A stretch of 64,000 bases of DNA, from contig MNCI01037655.1 of NCBI GenBank assembly GCA_015680685.1, forward strand, positions 230,818-294,817. The letters run 5' to 3'. The position numbers and the translations under genes were made by a program. The stretch is from Gnetum montanum. Lineage: Eukaryota; Streptophyta; Gnetopsida; Gnetales; Gnetaceae. The notes beneath the pieces are model-generated. The model saw nothing but the letters and a program-made list of their open reading frames with translations. It did no database searches and was not told where the DNA came from. Shown piece by piece: positions 33,212 through 44,390 of the stretch; the stretch's first letter is position 1, and each line of letters begins with the position of its first letter.

Positions 33212-36200
33212 TATGGCACCAAAGGTCAGAGTAAAGAATGCCAAAATGATGAGGATTAATGAAGTATAAGAGAGTTTGTAGTGGGCTTTGTAGGCTAGAG
33301 TCGAGGCTCGGGAGGTTACTCCACTTAACCAATAAGTTGCCTTTCATCCCCTTGTACTATTGTTATCTTTGCTACAACATCGTAGTCGTATTTATCTTGA
33401 ATGCGCATGTTATGTTGGGCATTAATATTTGTTTACATGGATTAAGCTATTATAGTTTGTTACATTACCTTTGTCTTCACTGTTGGAGACAAACCTTGTG
33501 TTGTCATGAGGGTTTAGGTAATGTTGAGCAATACTGTGCAAACATAGTGTATAATTGAAAAGTCTAGGTATTGTACCTATGCGTAGCATAATCATGGTTT
33601 TTTTTTCTTTTCTTTTCTCACCCGTAATAGTTGCATATTACGTTGGAGTAATACACAGTGTTGCTTTCATTGCTGTTGTTAGAGACAGACCTTGAGCTGT
33701 TGCAAGGGTTTGGGAGATGTCGACTATGCATCTCCAGTATAATCTGTAATATTCTGGGAATCAAGAGAATCCTAATATCGCATGATGAATTTCTATGTCT
33801 AAATGGTTTGTCTAATAGTAATGCATTTTTTTATTGTACAGTATTATGCTAAAGCTCGTCCTAATCGTTTTGGACATCGTAATTTACTTTCATCAGCAAT
33901 GTACGGGTTGGTGTCATGGGACAACTGGCATTTGAAATCCCAGAATACCCTACTCGCTATGCTGACTTCTTTTCTAGATGTAAAAAACTCAGATGGCTGG
34001 ATAGGGAATGGACTTTGAATCCTCCCCTCACCGTCGTAGACATGTAAAGGAAAATCCCTCCATTTTCTTTGCCATTCGGGCCTGGTAAACTTTATTATGA
34101 TGATCAATTGTATTAATGTTATTAATTGGAAATGATGTATGAAGTTGTCTCATTTTTGTTATATTGCCTTAGCTGTTGCTTAATGTTGGTAGTTAGGGAA
34201 TCATGGGAAATCATGATTATGGCCTCCAGTTGTGAGGTAAATATTCTCTTCTTCTGTTACAGTGACAGAAAGGAAATACAATGCTGGCTTGGCCATAGAG
34301 AGGCCCGAGTTGTGTTAACCAATAACCTTTGGGAGGCTGGACTGATGGACCTATTTTTGGCCATAACCCCCAATGTCACTGTGGGTGAAATGTTGACCCT
34401 AGTCAACTCCTTTAGTGAAGAAGCTAAGCATCTCTGCATACGTGTGCGTAATGTGCGTGCGAATTTTGACATCGACACTCAACTGTTCGCCGATCTCTTT
34501 GGGGTCCTCGCCGATGGCTTTCCTATAGAGGAAAAGTTGAAGAGGAGTTCTAAGTACCAGCAAGAGATAGAGGAGTGGCTAGGGGTTAAAAAATAAGTTA
34601 AGGGAATTCCTGTTGACAAGATCGAGTTGGAGGTGGCCAATACTATTTACCCCCTTTTTTGAGCCTGGGCCTTTCCCAAGACACTCTCCCAAGGGATATT
34701 CCTTACCATAGAGCAGGCCCAAATTATGCGAGAGGTCATGGAGGAGGGGACACGGTTCAATTAGGTCAGCTATTTTTCTAAAGGCCTATGCATTGAAATG
34801 GTTAGGCTTCGCAAGAAGCTTGAGTCCTGTTCCAATGTGCATTTTTCCTTCTTCATAGCTTGCTTCTGAAATTTTGCCAAATTTTTGGTAGTCCAAAGGA
34901 ATGGGGTCTAGGTGCAGCAAGACCACAACCAGATTTCCAAATTGTAAATTTCTCATGTTTTTGGCACTATCCGGTTGCAAGACCCTCTTGAAGGAATTGG
35001 GGATTCTTTGTTAGTAATGACTAAAAATATGGCGGTTCCTCGAATGCGAGGTCAAGACATCATGGGTGGGGCACTCCCCTCCTACACTAGAGATGTGTCG
35101 AGGGGGAAGCACCTAGTGGCTGAAATAGTGGATTCGTTAGTGCAATGAAAGAAGCCTTGTTTGATCAAGGAGCCTATCAAGCTAGCAGGTGGTGTGGGGT
35201 AGAAGATGTAGGTCAGATTTCGGAGGAGTAACCCTCCAACCGGTAAGTAGAGAAATGTGCTAATGGTTATGGTTATGTTGCATACAGATGCTGTTATGTT
35301 GTGTAATGTTTATTAACCAAGAGTGAAATCTTGTGTTAACTAATGATGTTGTGTGACAACGAAGGAGAAGGTTGTGGAGTGGTTAACCCCTGAAACAAGG
35401 GCTATAGTTTTACGGTGCAAGGAAGGGGCCCCAGCCTTGGAAGCAGAGGCTCCAGTCAATAAGGTGAGCAGCGTGTAGATTCCTACGTGTGAGAAGGAAG
35501 TAGCAATGGAAGATTCTGAAGACCTTTTAGCTGGGACAGGAAAAGGTAAGTGGTTTGCCACTCGGTGAGATTAAATTTCATCAAACGGTAAACTTTACGC
35601 TACTACTTCTGGAGGTTTTATTAGTCATCGTAACATCTCAGTTATGTCTTTATATGTAATTTACTCTATGTAATAGGTGATCAAGGTGTACACTTACCAA
35701 CAGTGGTGACCTGATCTTGGGGAATTTCCTGATAAATTCACCTTTATGGAAGGCATCGTCACCCATATGATCGATCGCTTGGAGCGAATCAATCCTAAAG
35801 CTGGTACGTTATGATCATTATGCAGGAGTTATTTCATTATGGCATTACACTACCTAATTATGCCTAACCACCCTTTTATATTATTAGGAGCTCACCTCAG
35901 ATGGGTTCCATCAAAGCCTATTGATTTAGACGCCATTGAACCTCCATTAGAAGTGATCATCATGCTGTAAAACATTTATGACGAGATGCGTAAATGTGTT
36001 GTACGTTTGACTCACTCCTTATGGGAATGTCAAAGCGTGAACGAAGACCTTTGGAAGAGACTACAAAGGTGAGAGAAGGAGAAGGTGGCTCTAAGTAATG
36101 AGGTTGGGGATTTGAGGTTATGAAACAAGTTCCTATAGGCCCAAGGAATAGACAACAAGGATTGGTAGATAGCTATTGTTGACTATGCCCGTTATTGGAT

Positions 36201-37042
36201 GGTCATTAGGAACAGTGTCCAAACTAGTCGTGAACTAGTCAAGCAACAAATGTAGATGGATCTCCTAGCTCAGAAAAATCAAGACTAGAAGGACTTTAGT
36301 GCAACTGTCCAAGAATGGGGGCAGACGCAGAAAGACCATAAACATGTCTATAAGCAGGAAAGCGCTACCTACTGTCAATATTACAGGGATTTTGTAGTTG
36401 AGGCTTAGTCCCTTTGGCTATTCCTTAACGTCATTGATGCTTCCAGATCATTTGAGAAGTTTTAGGAGCAAGTGACGGTAAGTGCCTCCCCAGAAAGGGA
36501 AATGACTCTTCCTGGGGAGGAGACAATCGTCCCTTCCTTCTTCCCTGAACCACCCCAATGGACTCCTTTGTAGAAGGGGAAGGTCAAGGTTGAAGCTAAT
36601 CTAGGAGATGGGGTTTGGTCTGAGCTTACTGAGGATGAAATTATGCAACATCTATGGGTTGGCCTAGAACAAATCCCTTTTTCTACCAATGCAGGACCAT
36701 CACAGGTAAGTCGTGGTATTATTGTGCTTTCATCATACCTAGTTTTGATGGCGATGTCAATATGCATGTTATGTCTAATTGCAGGAACGACCTGAGGAGG
36801 TTCCTTAGTAGGATGAACATAATGAAGGTGACGGTCCTCACGAATAGGATCTTCACGAAGCAGAGCGTAATAAGGATAGTCAATGCCGTGGCGAGCAACC
36901 CCATGTAGAAGAGCCTCGCAGGGAGGGCCACCTTCACGAAAAGATCCCTCATGAAAAGGGTGGCCCCTATGAGGATGATTTTCTCGAAGTAGAGGTGGAG
37001 CTGGGAGATACAGGTGACAGTGGGGACAAAGGTGATGCATAA
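33212..37042 (+). pseudogene. Tat-B antisense multi-exon gene, function unknown
   Basis: Spliced gene on the strand opposite to Tat-B. Proposed exons: a first with ATG at 33212 (MAPKVRVKNAK), about 33842-34082, 34262-35242 (acceptor TTCTGTTACAG, donor GTAAGT), about 35350-35545 (donor GTAAGT), 35677-35803 (donor GTACGT), 35888-36705 (acceptor TTATATTATTAG, donor GTAAGT) and 36785-37042 (acceptor TCTAATTGCAG, stop TAA). The last two junctions keep the frame exactly. The protein has a leucine-rich globular part (LWEAGLMDLFLAITPNV, FADLFGVLADGFPIEEKL), a long charged helical part in exon 35888-36705 and an acidic end. It is homologous to the Tat-A antisense gene. Exon joins before 34262 and at 35545/35677 are out of phase, so indels or wrong sites remain. 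TAG/TGA stops replace Gln and Trp. No domain is recognised with confidence. Confidence 0.7.
35888..36705 (+). pseudogene. Largest exon with conserved intron boundaries, Tat-B antisense gene
   Basis: Begins RWVPSKPIDLD after AHL and ends SELTEDEIMQHLWVGLEQ followed by a donor GTAAGT. Its start follows an exon ending DRLERINPKA-G, as in Tat-A (DRLQQLAANV-G). The reading frame crosses the whole 818 bp with only TAG/TAA/TGA point stops and no frameshift. Confidence 0.7.
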
Positions 37043-37845
37043 CGTGGCTATATTAGCCATGGTTTTATTGTGATGGAATGAAACAAAAGACAATATTTTT
37101 CTTTAACATATTTTAATGCAAATTTTTTCTCGAGTTTAATGTTCTTTTGTTGTTTTCATTTGTAAAGAGTAAATGGAATCATAGGTTTTGGCACTATGAC
37201 AAGCCGCAGTTAGTTTAAGCGTGCAGTGTAAAAATGAAGTTACTAGTTTAAAGCCATTGCAGGCCACTAAATAGTTTGAGTATAAAACATAAATGAAATC
37301 GTTAGTTTAAGAACATTTTGGGCCTTTGCTAGTTTTAGGCCATTTAAGGCCTTTGTTAGTTTTAGGCCATTTCGGGCCTTTGCTGGTTTTAGACCATTTC
37401 GGGCCTTTGCTAATTTTAGATGAGAGAAAGAGTAATGAAGACAGCTGGTGGAAGCATAAAGATAAGCATAAGCGTAATGAGAATAGTTGGTGGGTGTGTA
37501 AATATATGCGTAAATGAAATGAGTATAGCTGGTGGGAGTGTAAATATATGCATAAATGAAATAAGTATTTGTACAAGATAAATAGAATAGTTGGTGAAAA
37601 AGTGCATGTAAACTACATGACATTTGGATGACATGGTTCATTTCTTAACTCTGTAGTTGTTTCCTAACTGCTTTTATCTTCGATGACACGTAAGGATGGG
37701 GAGATTTATGACCCTATTCCCTCACGCCACAATCTTCCTCTTAGAAAGGTAGTTTGGCCCAAATTAAGCTATCATCAGCCACTATTTTGGCTTGTTCTGT
37801 TATTTGGACAGGGGATTGGTCTTCGGGAATTTCAATTTCTGAACC
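37043..37845. repeat. Spacer with two tandem repeat arrays between Tat-B protease and antisense gene
   Basis: At 37321-37425 a 27-bp unit (GGCCTTTGCTAGTTTTAGG...) occurs 3.7 times with exact period. At about 37443-37570 a roughly 42-bp unit starting GTTGGTGGG or GCTGGTGGG and containing ATATATGC(A/G)TAAATGAAAT occurs about three times. No supported coding region. Confidence 0.85.
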
Positions 37846-38470
37846 CTATTCAGTTTCTATGTTGTTGACAGCCCGAGGGATCATTTCATCACCGTGGATG
37901 GCCACCTCCCCTCCTGCGTAGGGCAGATAGATCTCTTGATGGATAGGTGATGAAACTTCCCTCAGTTGAGCTAACCAAGACCTCCCTAGGATCAGGTTAA
38001 ATCCCAGCATCTCCTCGATGATAATAAATGTTCTGTCTGTGGGTAATTGGTCCCTTGCCACAAAGTTGATGTGCACTATCCCTTTGACTTGCACTCGTGC
38101 CCCGTTGAATGACTTTAGACACAACGTCATTGTAGGATTGATCTGATCGATCAGGCTTAGTTTATCCACTATGGGATATGGGATGACATTAGCGGCCACC
38201 CTGTCGTCTACATGTGCTCTCTGGATTCAGTATTAGCCAACCCAGATGGTGATGAACATAGGCATCGTTGTTTTCTAGGTCATCCTTAATGGATTCATCA
38301 CGAAAGGTTAATAGGGAAGGCTCAGGTTTTTTAGCAGTGAGGAGAAGCATGATGGAATGAATTACTTCTTCATCCACTGGTAGGATCTCGTCCATAGGTA
38401 TGGATGTTAGCATGCAAACCATGGCTTCGCGGTGCTTTTGTGATGTCATTAACAAGTCATACAGGCTCAA
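37846..38470 (-). pseudogene. Tat-B protease
   Basis: Minus-strand frame with the active-site region VDDRVAANVIPYPIVDKL (Asp codons near the complement of 38213-38218), then FVARDQLPTDRTFIIIEEMLG and FNLILGRSWL, ending with LPYAGGEVAIHGDEMIP. It is preceded by the linker SLYDLLMTSQKHREAM. The canonical D-T/S-G is replaced by DDR. A frameshift near 38200 separates the two open parts. Confidence 0.75.
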
Positions 38471-39099
38471 CGTTGTATTTTTCTGTTTAAGAGCCTGCTT
38501 GACTTATGTAAAGGCGTCAAGGAGATCCCACCCACAATCTGATTGCTTGCCACCTTTTTCCTCTTCCATTCATCCTAAGAGATGGATTTCTCAGGGAAGA
38601 ATGACATCTGGTCGAGAGCTATGTTTTTTTGGACTAGTAGGAGATGGTTGTGTTTGTACACTTTCGTCCTTTCTAGAAAGTGGGGCCAAGGGCATAGAAG
38701 CAAGGGGTTTAGGCTTGGGAAACCCCAGCATAAGATGGTCCTTGGCCATATCAATTTTCATAACCTCTTCTCCTTTACTATTAAGTTCGGATTGGGGGGT
38801 TGAATTGGAGGTTTGCCCCTACACAGGAGGGGCAGTTGATGGTTTTGGCTCCCTAATGACAAAGGGTGCCTTAGGCATAGGCGTGGGCTAGGCCGCGACT
38901 TTACTAATGGTGGGATGTTGAGTAGTGGTATGAGAAGGGGCTTGGAGGACAAAAGGTTTCCTTGGAGCACTCCTCATCGGTGTTGATGGACCCACTGTTT
39001 GGGGTGAATGAGCGGGCAATCGCAACACAAAGGGCTGCTTCAGCTATGCCTGATCATTACCCTTTGCACCTACCACATTGATGGTGTACCTTGCATTAT
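38471..39099 (-). pseudogene. Tat-B gag-protease linker
   Basis: Minus-strand reading rich in Pro, Ser and Lys (for example KPFVLQAPSHTT and KPKPLASMPLAPLS) with a few stops. It links the knuckle to the protease and has no recognisable domain. It is part of the segment missing from Tat-A at the N at 18854. Confidence 0.5.
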
Positions 39100-41296
39100 T
39101 TGCATTTAACGGGTCTCAGTACACATGCTTGGCTTGGTTTTCTGGGCATGCCAAACTACTGCTGTCTAGGACGAGATCACCATGATCGATCATGTGTTGA
39201 ATGTCATCCTTCAACACCCAGTAGTAATCTGTGTCGTGACCACATAGCTGGTGGTAGTCATAGAAACGGTCTAGCCTGAAGTGCTTGGGAATTGGCGGTT
39301 CGTTAGGCAAAGTCAAAGAAATATTTTTAAGGAGCTCACAATGACATCTGTGATGCTTCAGAGCCTTCTCGAATACCTTCTTATGTTGAATATGGCTAGT
39401 TCCTAGTAGCTACTTCAGAAGTTCTGAAGGCTTTACAAGTAGGGTTGTGTACTTTGAATGATCTTTTCGCTCAAATTTAGGCCTTGGTTGTGGAGGTGCT
39501 TCAGGGGAGGAAGGAGCTTCTTGATCAGCACCATTTGAGCTAGTTGTCAGCTCAACTGGCTCCACAAATGTTTTCTTGTTGTTGTTGTTTTTCTTCTTAG
39601 CCCCCTCGGCAATCGCTGCTACTGTCATTGTCATAGCTTTGCCTTTGTCCTTGCCCTTACTGTGGGCATTTTTGTAGACCACGTACGTTGGATCTTTGCT
39701 AGCCTCCCCGCATCTTGGATACTCTTAGTCTAAGCAAAGGCTTGGCTGATCGAGCGAGGAGCAAGGTAATACAACTTTGACTTAATGAAGTCGTTAATTG
39801 CCCCCTTGAAAATGGCTAACAAATGAGCCTCCACGATGGGTTCACGAATTTCATTAAAGGTTGCACTCCAACGCTGTATAAACCTTTGGACCGACTCGAG
39901 CGGATCTTGTTTGAATCCCATAAGCTCGTCTAACGTGACTTCAGGTTTTTGGTTGTATTTGAAATGTGTCACAAATTGAGTCAGTAGCTCTTCCAAGGTC
40001 GAAATGGAAGAGCGTGGAAGTGCCCAATACCAGTCTAAGTCTTTACCTATTAGGGACATGGAAAAGACATGGATTATAGTGTGCGGCCATTGTTGCAGTA
40101 GTAACGACTCTAACCTGAAAGTAACTGAGCGTTGGGATCGCCTTCCTAATTGTATTTCGTAAAATGAGGAAGTGGCATCCTAGGAGGTAAGGATAAAATG
40201 GGCACTACTGGATTCATAGGATCATCATAGTAAAAATCCATGACTTGTACTATGTTAGAACTAGTAGCCTTGAGGCATTTAACTTCCTCTGTAAGAGTTT
40301 GAATAAGCTGGAAGGCTTGATCTAGACCCATGGATGGAGAGTTTGTTTGTAGAATGGAGGGAGGAGCCACACTAGATGGTAGAATAGGGACGGCCGCCGT
40401 CAGCTGTACCATTGGATAAGCTATTTGTGTGGCCGGGGGCACAAATGACGATCCTGTAATGAGGTTTAGCACCCATGGGGCCTGGCTTTGATTAAGGTGA
40501 TGATGGGACATCTGCGTATGATGCACAAAGAGAGGCATGTTTGGAACCCACCATGTTGTAGTGGTGGGCCCTGTCGTGTGAGTCGGGATGAAGGTGGGTG
40601 TTGTAGGTAATTGCGACGTAGGTATCACGTGTACATGTAGTGACATGGGTGCAGGTGCATGATGAGATGGATTAGGTAGTTACACCTATTGAGGAATGAT
40701 TTGTGATGGACCGTTTCTTGGAAAGATAGTTGGAGAGAGAAAATGTAGGTGCAGCGAGTGTGGGACTTGATTAGTATTAGATAATTTCAAGGGCGTGGTA
40801 ACCATGAACAATGGATTTACGCGGGATGTAGTGGAGGGAGGGGCCATGGCGAAATCAACATGACTGCCTCCTTCAGAGTGGGAGTTTAGATAGTCTTCCC
40901 ATCATGAAGCATTTCATCACAGAACAACTCTTCTAGTTGTTTTGGTGATGTCTTAGCCATCAGCATTTGATCTAGGATCCACTTTTGTTGATCTATCAGG
41001 GGTACAGTGGTGTTGTGTGAAGGAATAAATTCCTTCCCATTCTAGTACATGAACTCGTATTCTCATTTTTCTTCGAGTTCTTATGGATACATAGGCAGGT
41101 TTGCTGCTAGTTTAGCACAGAGGAAATTGTAGTGTTGCCTGCACTGAGCGTGTCCCTCAGGCTATTTGTTTTGAAGCTTGAGGGAATGGCGTGATTGCAC
41201 TAGACTAGTTGGTGGCTCAACCATAGGATGCATAACTTGCATGGTCCAAGGATTCTTAAGGTTGGAAATGTCAACAACGTTGGATAATGTAGCCAT
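39100..41296 (-). pseudogene. gag: Tat-B gag
   Basis: The minus-strand ATG at 41296-41294 (MATLSNVVDISN) is chosen because it lies upstream of the segment homologous to Tat-A gag. The N-terminal part includes HYNFLCAKLAANLP; a Pro/Thr/His-rich stretch (40646-40300) follows. The capsid core at 40170-39730 reads LPHFTKYN, ALPRSSISTLEELLTQFVTHF, ESVQRFIQRWSATFNEI and FKGAINDFIKSKLYYL. A Lys-rich linker (GKDKGKAM, 39650-39410) leads to a zinc knuckle remnant YDYHQLCGHDTDYYW (about 39271-39226), in which Tyr replaces cysteines. A Pro-rich linker joins it to the protease. Confidence 0.8.
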
Positions 41297-41553
41297 TCTT
41301 TACGTGTTTCGGAAGTAATGACAACAAGGACAAAGATCACAAGGGAAAAAAGCAAATTAAGGTAATAATCGGGGCTTTCTATCTTATAGGATTCCAAGGG
41401 AATCATCGAAGCGACTGATCTACACTGCACAATCTAGTAAACAACCATAGAGGTATTACATTTACATCGATTGACAATGGGTATAGATAGCTTACAAGAC
41501 TACCCATAAAGTGCAGATCGGATATGAAGGCCCTTTTTCTAGTGCTAGAAAAC
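41297..41553 (-). other. Tat-B leader and PBS-region palindrome
   Basis: Next to the LTR the sense strand reads GTTTTCTAGCACTAGAA. Positions 41537-41550 form a perfect 6+2+6 palindrome (TTCTAG-TG-CTAGAA). It corresponds to 16590-16603 in Tat-A. Confidence 0.65.
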
Positions 41554-42962
41554 TGTAATGATGGAAAACGTTGATCACTGGAAATACCAAACGAGAGTCC
41601 GTGTACATAGTTCTAACCTAGATCCGTGCAAGGGCCGTGCTGAAGAAGACAAATTCGAGGTGCCCTAAATGGTCTTGTCGATCAGACAGGGACTTATTTG
41701 ATCAATAAAACCTTTGTAATAATTGGATGGTAAAAGGACGATCCCAATGAGGAGATATAATATCGTTAATCTTGAAAATAATTGAAAGCGATGTAAATGA
41801 TTTAAAGCGATTGCAAAATCTGTATAAATAGGATGCAAGAAATCATATTTATGGAGAGTGAAATCCTAAGATCTAGGATTTAACTTATGAATAAAATATG
41901 TTGGATACAATGATTACAAGCAGACTTCGGTTTGGATGAAGCACACACCAGCAGTAAGAAATTTATTTAAAGATGAAACAAGCAAAGGTCAATCTACCTT
42001 GTTCTAGCCAATCTGGGTGCAAGGAAGTCAGACCCAAGGCAAAATATCTATTAACTAATTGTTTCTAATCAAGGGTTCTTGCTAATCACCTCCGATGTTC
42101 TCATGATCGCTGATCCTCTTTTGCTCTCTTGCCAATCTTGAAAGAAAAGTTTTACCAACCTTTTGATCTTTGTCAACTAGAGCATTTATAAGGTTAGGGT
42201 CAGGAGAAAAACACAGTTTAGATGATGCGTGTCCTGAACTTATAAGATGCAATTGACTTGATGTGTTTATGTTTGAAGCTTGCGGCACCACACTTCATTA
42301 CGCTTTGAAGTGTAATGTGTCGTAAACCACTCTTGTTGGAGCTTTGGCGACCGACTGTTCTTTGATTATGCTGCAATACGCTAGAGAGCGCATCGTGATG
42401 CATGAACTACTGATGCTTGTATTGTGCAATCTATGTCATCACTTGCATTACGCTACATCACGCTAGTTCACACTGCATAGCATAATTTAGCGTAAAATAG
42501 TGAAAATGCAAAAAATTAAAGTGTTGTCATCGTGCTTCCTTTGATTATGATCAATCCTTACGGGGTTTATTATGCTACACTACGTAATGTAGTGTAATAG
42601 GCCCCTTAACTGAAAAACTTACTGAAATGTGCGGCATGCTATAGATTGTTGCTTAAGCCTTGAGATTTTATTGGGTTGTTGAAATCTCAAATTTTTGCCA
42701 CCTCTATTGTTACGATGGATTGAATTCTGGCATTACACTGTGTTATGCAACCTTACGCTATGTTGCGTAATGCAACGTAATATGCCAAAAGTTAAGATTC
42801 TCGAAACATAGAAAACTTGCAAAGTTTGGAGGCTTGCCTTCATGCACCCCTTGTCTTGTTCTATCTTCTAAAGTTTATTTGTGCTGTGCTTATCACAAAT
42901 CGTTACCTGAGTCGCCAGATTTTGCCGAACCATTGAGGCCTCAAAATTTTCACGGTGTTTCA
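41554..42962 (-). repeat. Tat-B 5' LTR (1409 bp)
   Basis: Partner of 26135-27544. It contains the putative TATA element (complement of 41822-41831) and the U3 word cluster at about 42290-42790. Confidence 0.95.
41822..41831 (-). promoter_or_regulatory. Putative TATA element of the Tat-B 5' LTR
   Basis: CTATTTATAC on the sense strand, identical in both Tat-B LTRs and in the Tat-A 3' LTR. Confidence 0.45.
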
Positions 42963-42967
42963 GACCA

Positions 42968-43440
42968 TACGTTGCTCATATAGCCTCATACATTGCCTGG
43001 ATGGTTCCATTAGACGTAGAAAAAATTCAAAACATTTCTACATGTCAAAAATCCATCCAGAAGTGTGCACACATTGAGGGTTTTGGTTCTAGATGCTAGA
43101 AATCCATGCTAGATTGCCCACACACTAGGAAACCAAGTCCCACATGCTAGTAGTATGTGGAACATCAACAAGTAATTGACTTGGTTAATATGGATCATAC
43201 AATGCCTAGAATGGTTAAACAAACTATAAATCTCTTCCACATAGCCAATATGCTATCATATAAGTCCAGACAAGATAAAAACTTGGTCAAAAATTCCCAC
43301 ATGCTTGGAATTCATGTCTCACATATTGGAAATTCATCCTAGAATAGCCACATGCTAAGAGATGGAGCCCCACACTTTGGACATGTCACATGATGCCCAC
43401 ACACTAGAGATAGGAATTTTTGGACTTTCTAACTAGTTTA
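42968..43440. other. Tat-A spacer, continuation of the ACATGCTA word cluster
   Basis: Continues the region interrupted at 26129. CACACTA, CACATGCTAG, ACATTGTG-like words recur. No ORF is supported. Confidence 0.6.
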
Positions 43441-43559
43441 ACCACAAAACCCCATTATTTTAACAATTTATAACCTATTTTCACTAAATTTTTCTTTTTT
43501 TCACTAGATTTTTGCTTATTTTGATTACAACATGACTAAGAAAAGTAAGTAATATTATT

Positions 43560-44340
43560 TAACACCATCTTTAATCCCATTCAAGGTAATTTGACCTAGT
43601 TCAACACCATTTTACATCATTTTAACAACATTTGGTACCTTTTGACGTCATTTAACATCATTTACATCATTTGGCCTTGTTTAGCCTTATTTTGCATCAT
43701 TTCGACCTCATTCGATATCATTTGACCATGTTTTAACATTGTTTGAGATTATTTGACATCATTTCAACATCATTTGACATCATTTGATGTCATTTGACCT
43801 CATTTGGTATTAGTTGACCTTGTTTGACCCCATCCTCCATCATTTTTCCTTGTGTTGACATCATTTGACATCATTTGATACCATTTTCGATTGTTTTGAC
43901 ATCATTTGACTTGTTTGACCTTATTTGATATCATTTGAACATCATTTGATGTCATTTGATACCATTTGACATCATCTTACATTATTTCGATGTTAGTTGA
44001 CCTTGTTTAGCCTCAATGTACCATCATTTAGCATCATTTGATATCATTTGGTGCTATTTGGCATCATTTAGGCCTCATTCAACCTCGTTTGACATCATTT
44101 TGCATTATTTTGACTTCATTTGGTGCTTATTTTTCCTTACTCTTTATCATTTTGACATTATTTGGCCCATTTCTACCTAGTTTCACCCTGTCCAACCTTG
44201 TTTGACCTCATTTTACCTCATTTTGACATTATTTGAACCTTATTTTGCTTTTTCTTACCTTGTTTTGCTTTGTTTTGGCCTTATTTTTCCTTATCTTGCT
44301 ATGTTATTGTAGTATTTTACATTATTTTAACATTGTTTAA
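43560..44340. repeat. Degenerate array of a roughly 11-bp unit (TTTGACATCAT)
   Basis: About 780 bp consist almost only of variants of CATTTGACATCATTTGAC and CATTTGACCTCATTTGG. The dominant spacing is about 11-12 bases with drift. It ends shortly before the pol acceptor at 44390. Confidence 0.85.
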
Positions 44341-44390
44341 CAATTATATCATGCAAATGCTACTTAATGTGTTCTTCTTAACTTGCAGGA

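Larger units (their letters stand above)
26135..42962 (-). mobile_element. Tat-B: complete Tat-type LTR retrotransposon in reverse orientation inside Tat-A
   Basis: LTRs 26135-27544 and 41554-42962 are nearly equal in length and align throughout, with differences mostly C/T and G/A. The TSD is perfect: GACCA at 26130-26134 and 42963-42967. All element genes read on the minus strand in the order gag, protease, (antisense gene on +), pol. RT, RNase H, archaeal-type RNase H and integrase are readable over long open frames, so it is younger than Tat-A. Length 16.8 kb, typical of long Tat/Ogre-like elements. Confidence 0.95.

Noticed and set aside
36462-37040. 192-codon minus-strand ORF (His/Pro-rich)
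   Set aside because: It is the reverse of antisense-gene exons whose plus-strand frame is supported by splice sites and homology; the composition is a by-product of the acidic coding strand.
38400-38891. 163-codon plus-strand ORF
   Set aside because: Shadow of the Tat-B gag-protease linker on the minus strand.
43560-44340. CRISPR-like array of short repeats
   Set aside because: The repeats are degenerate 11-mers without spacers of constant length, in a plant retrotransposon.
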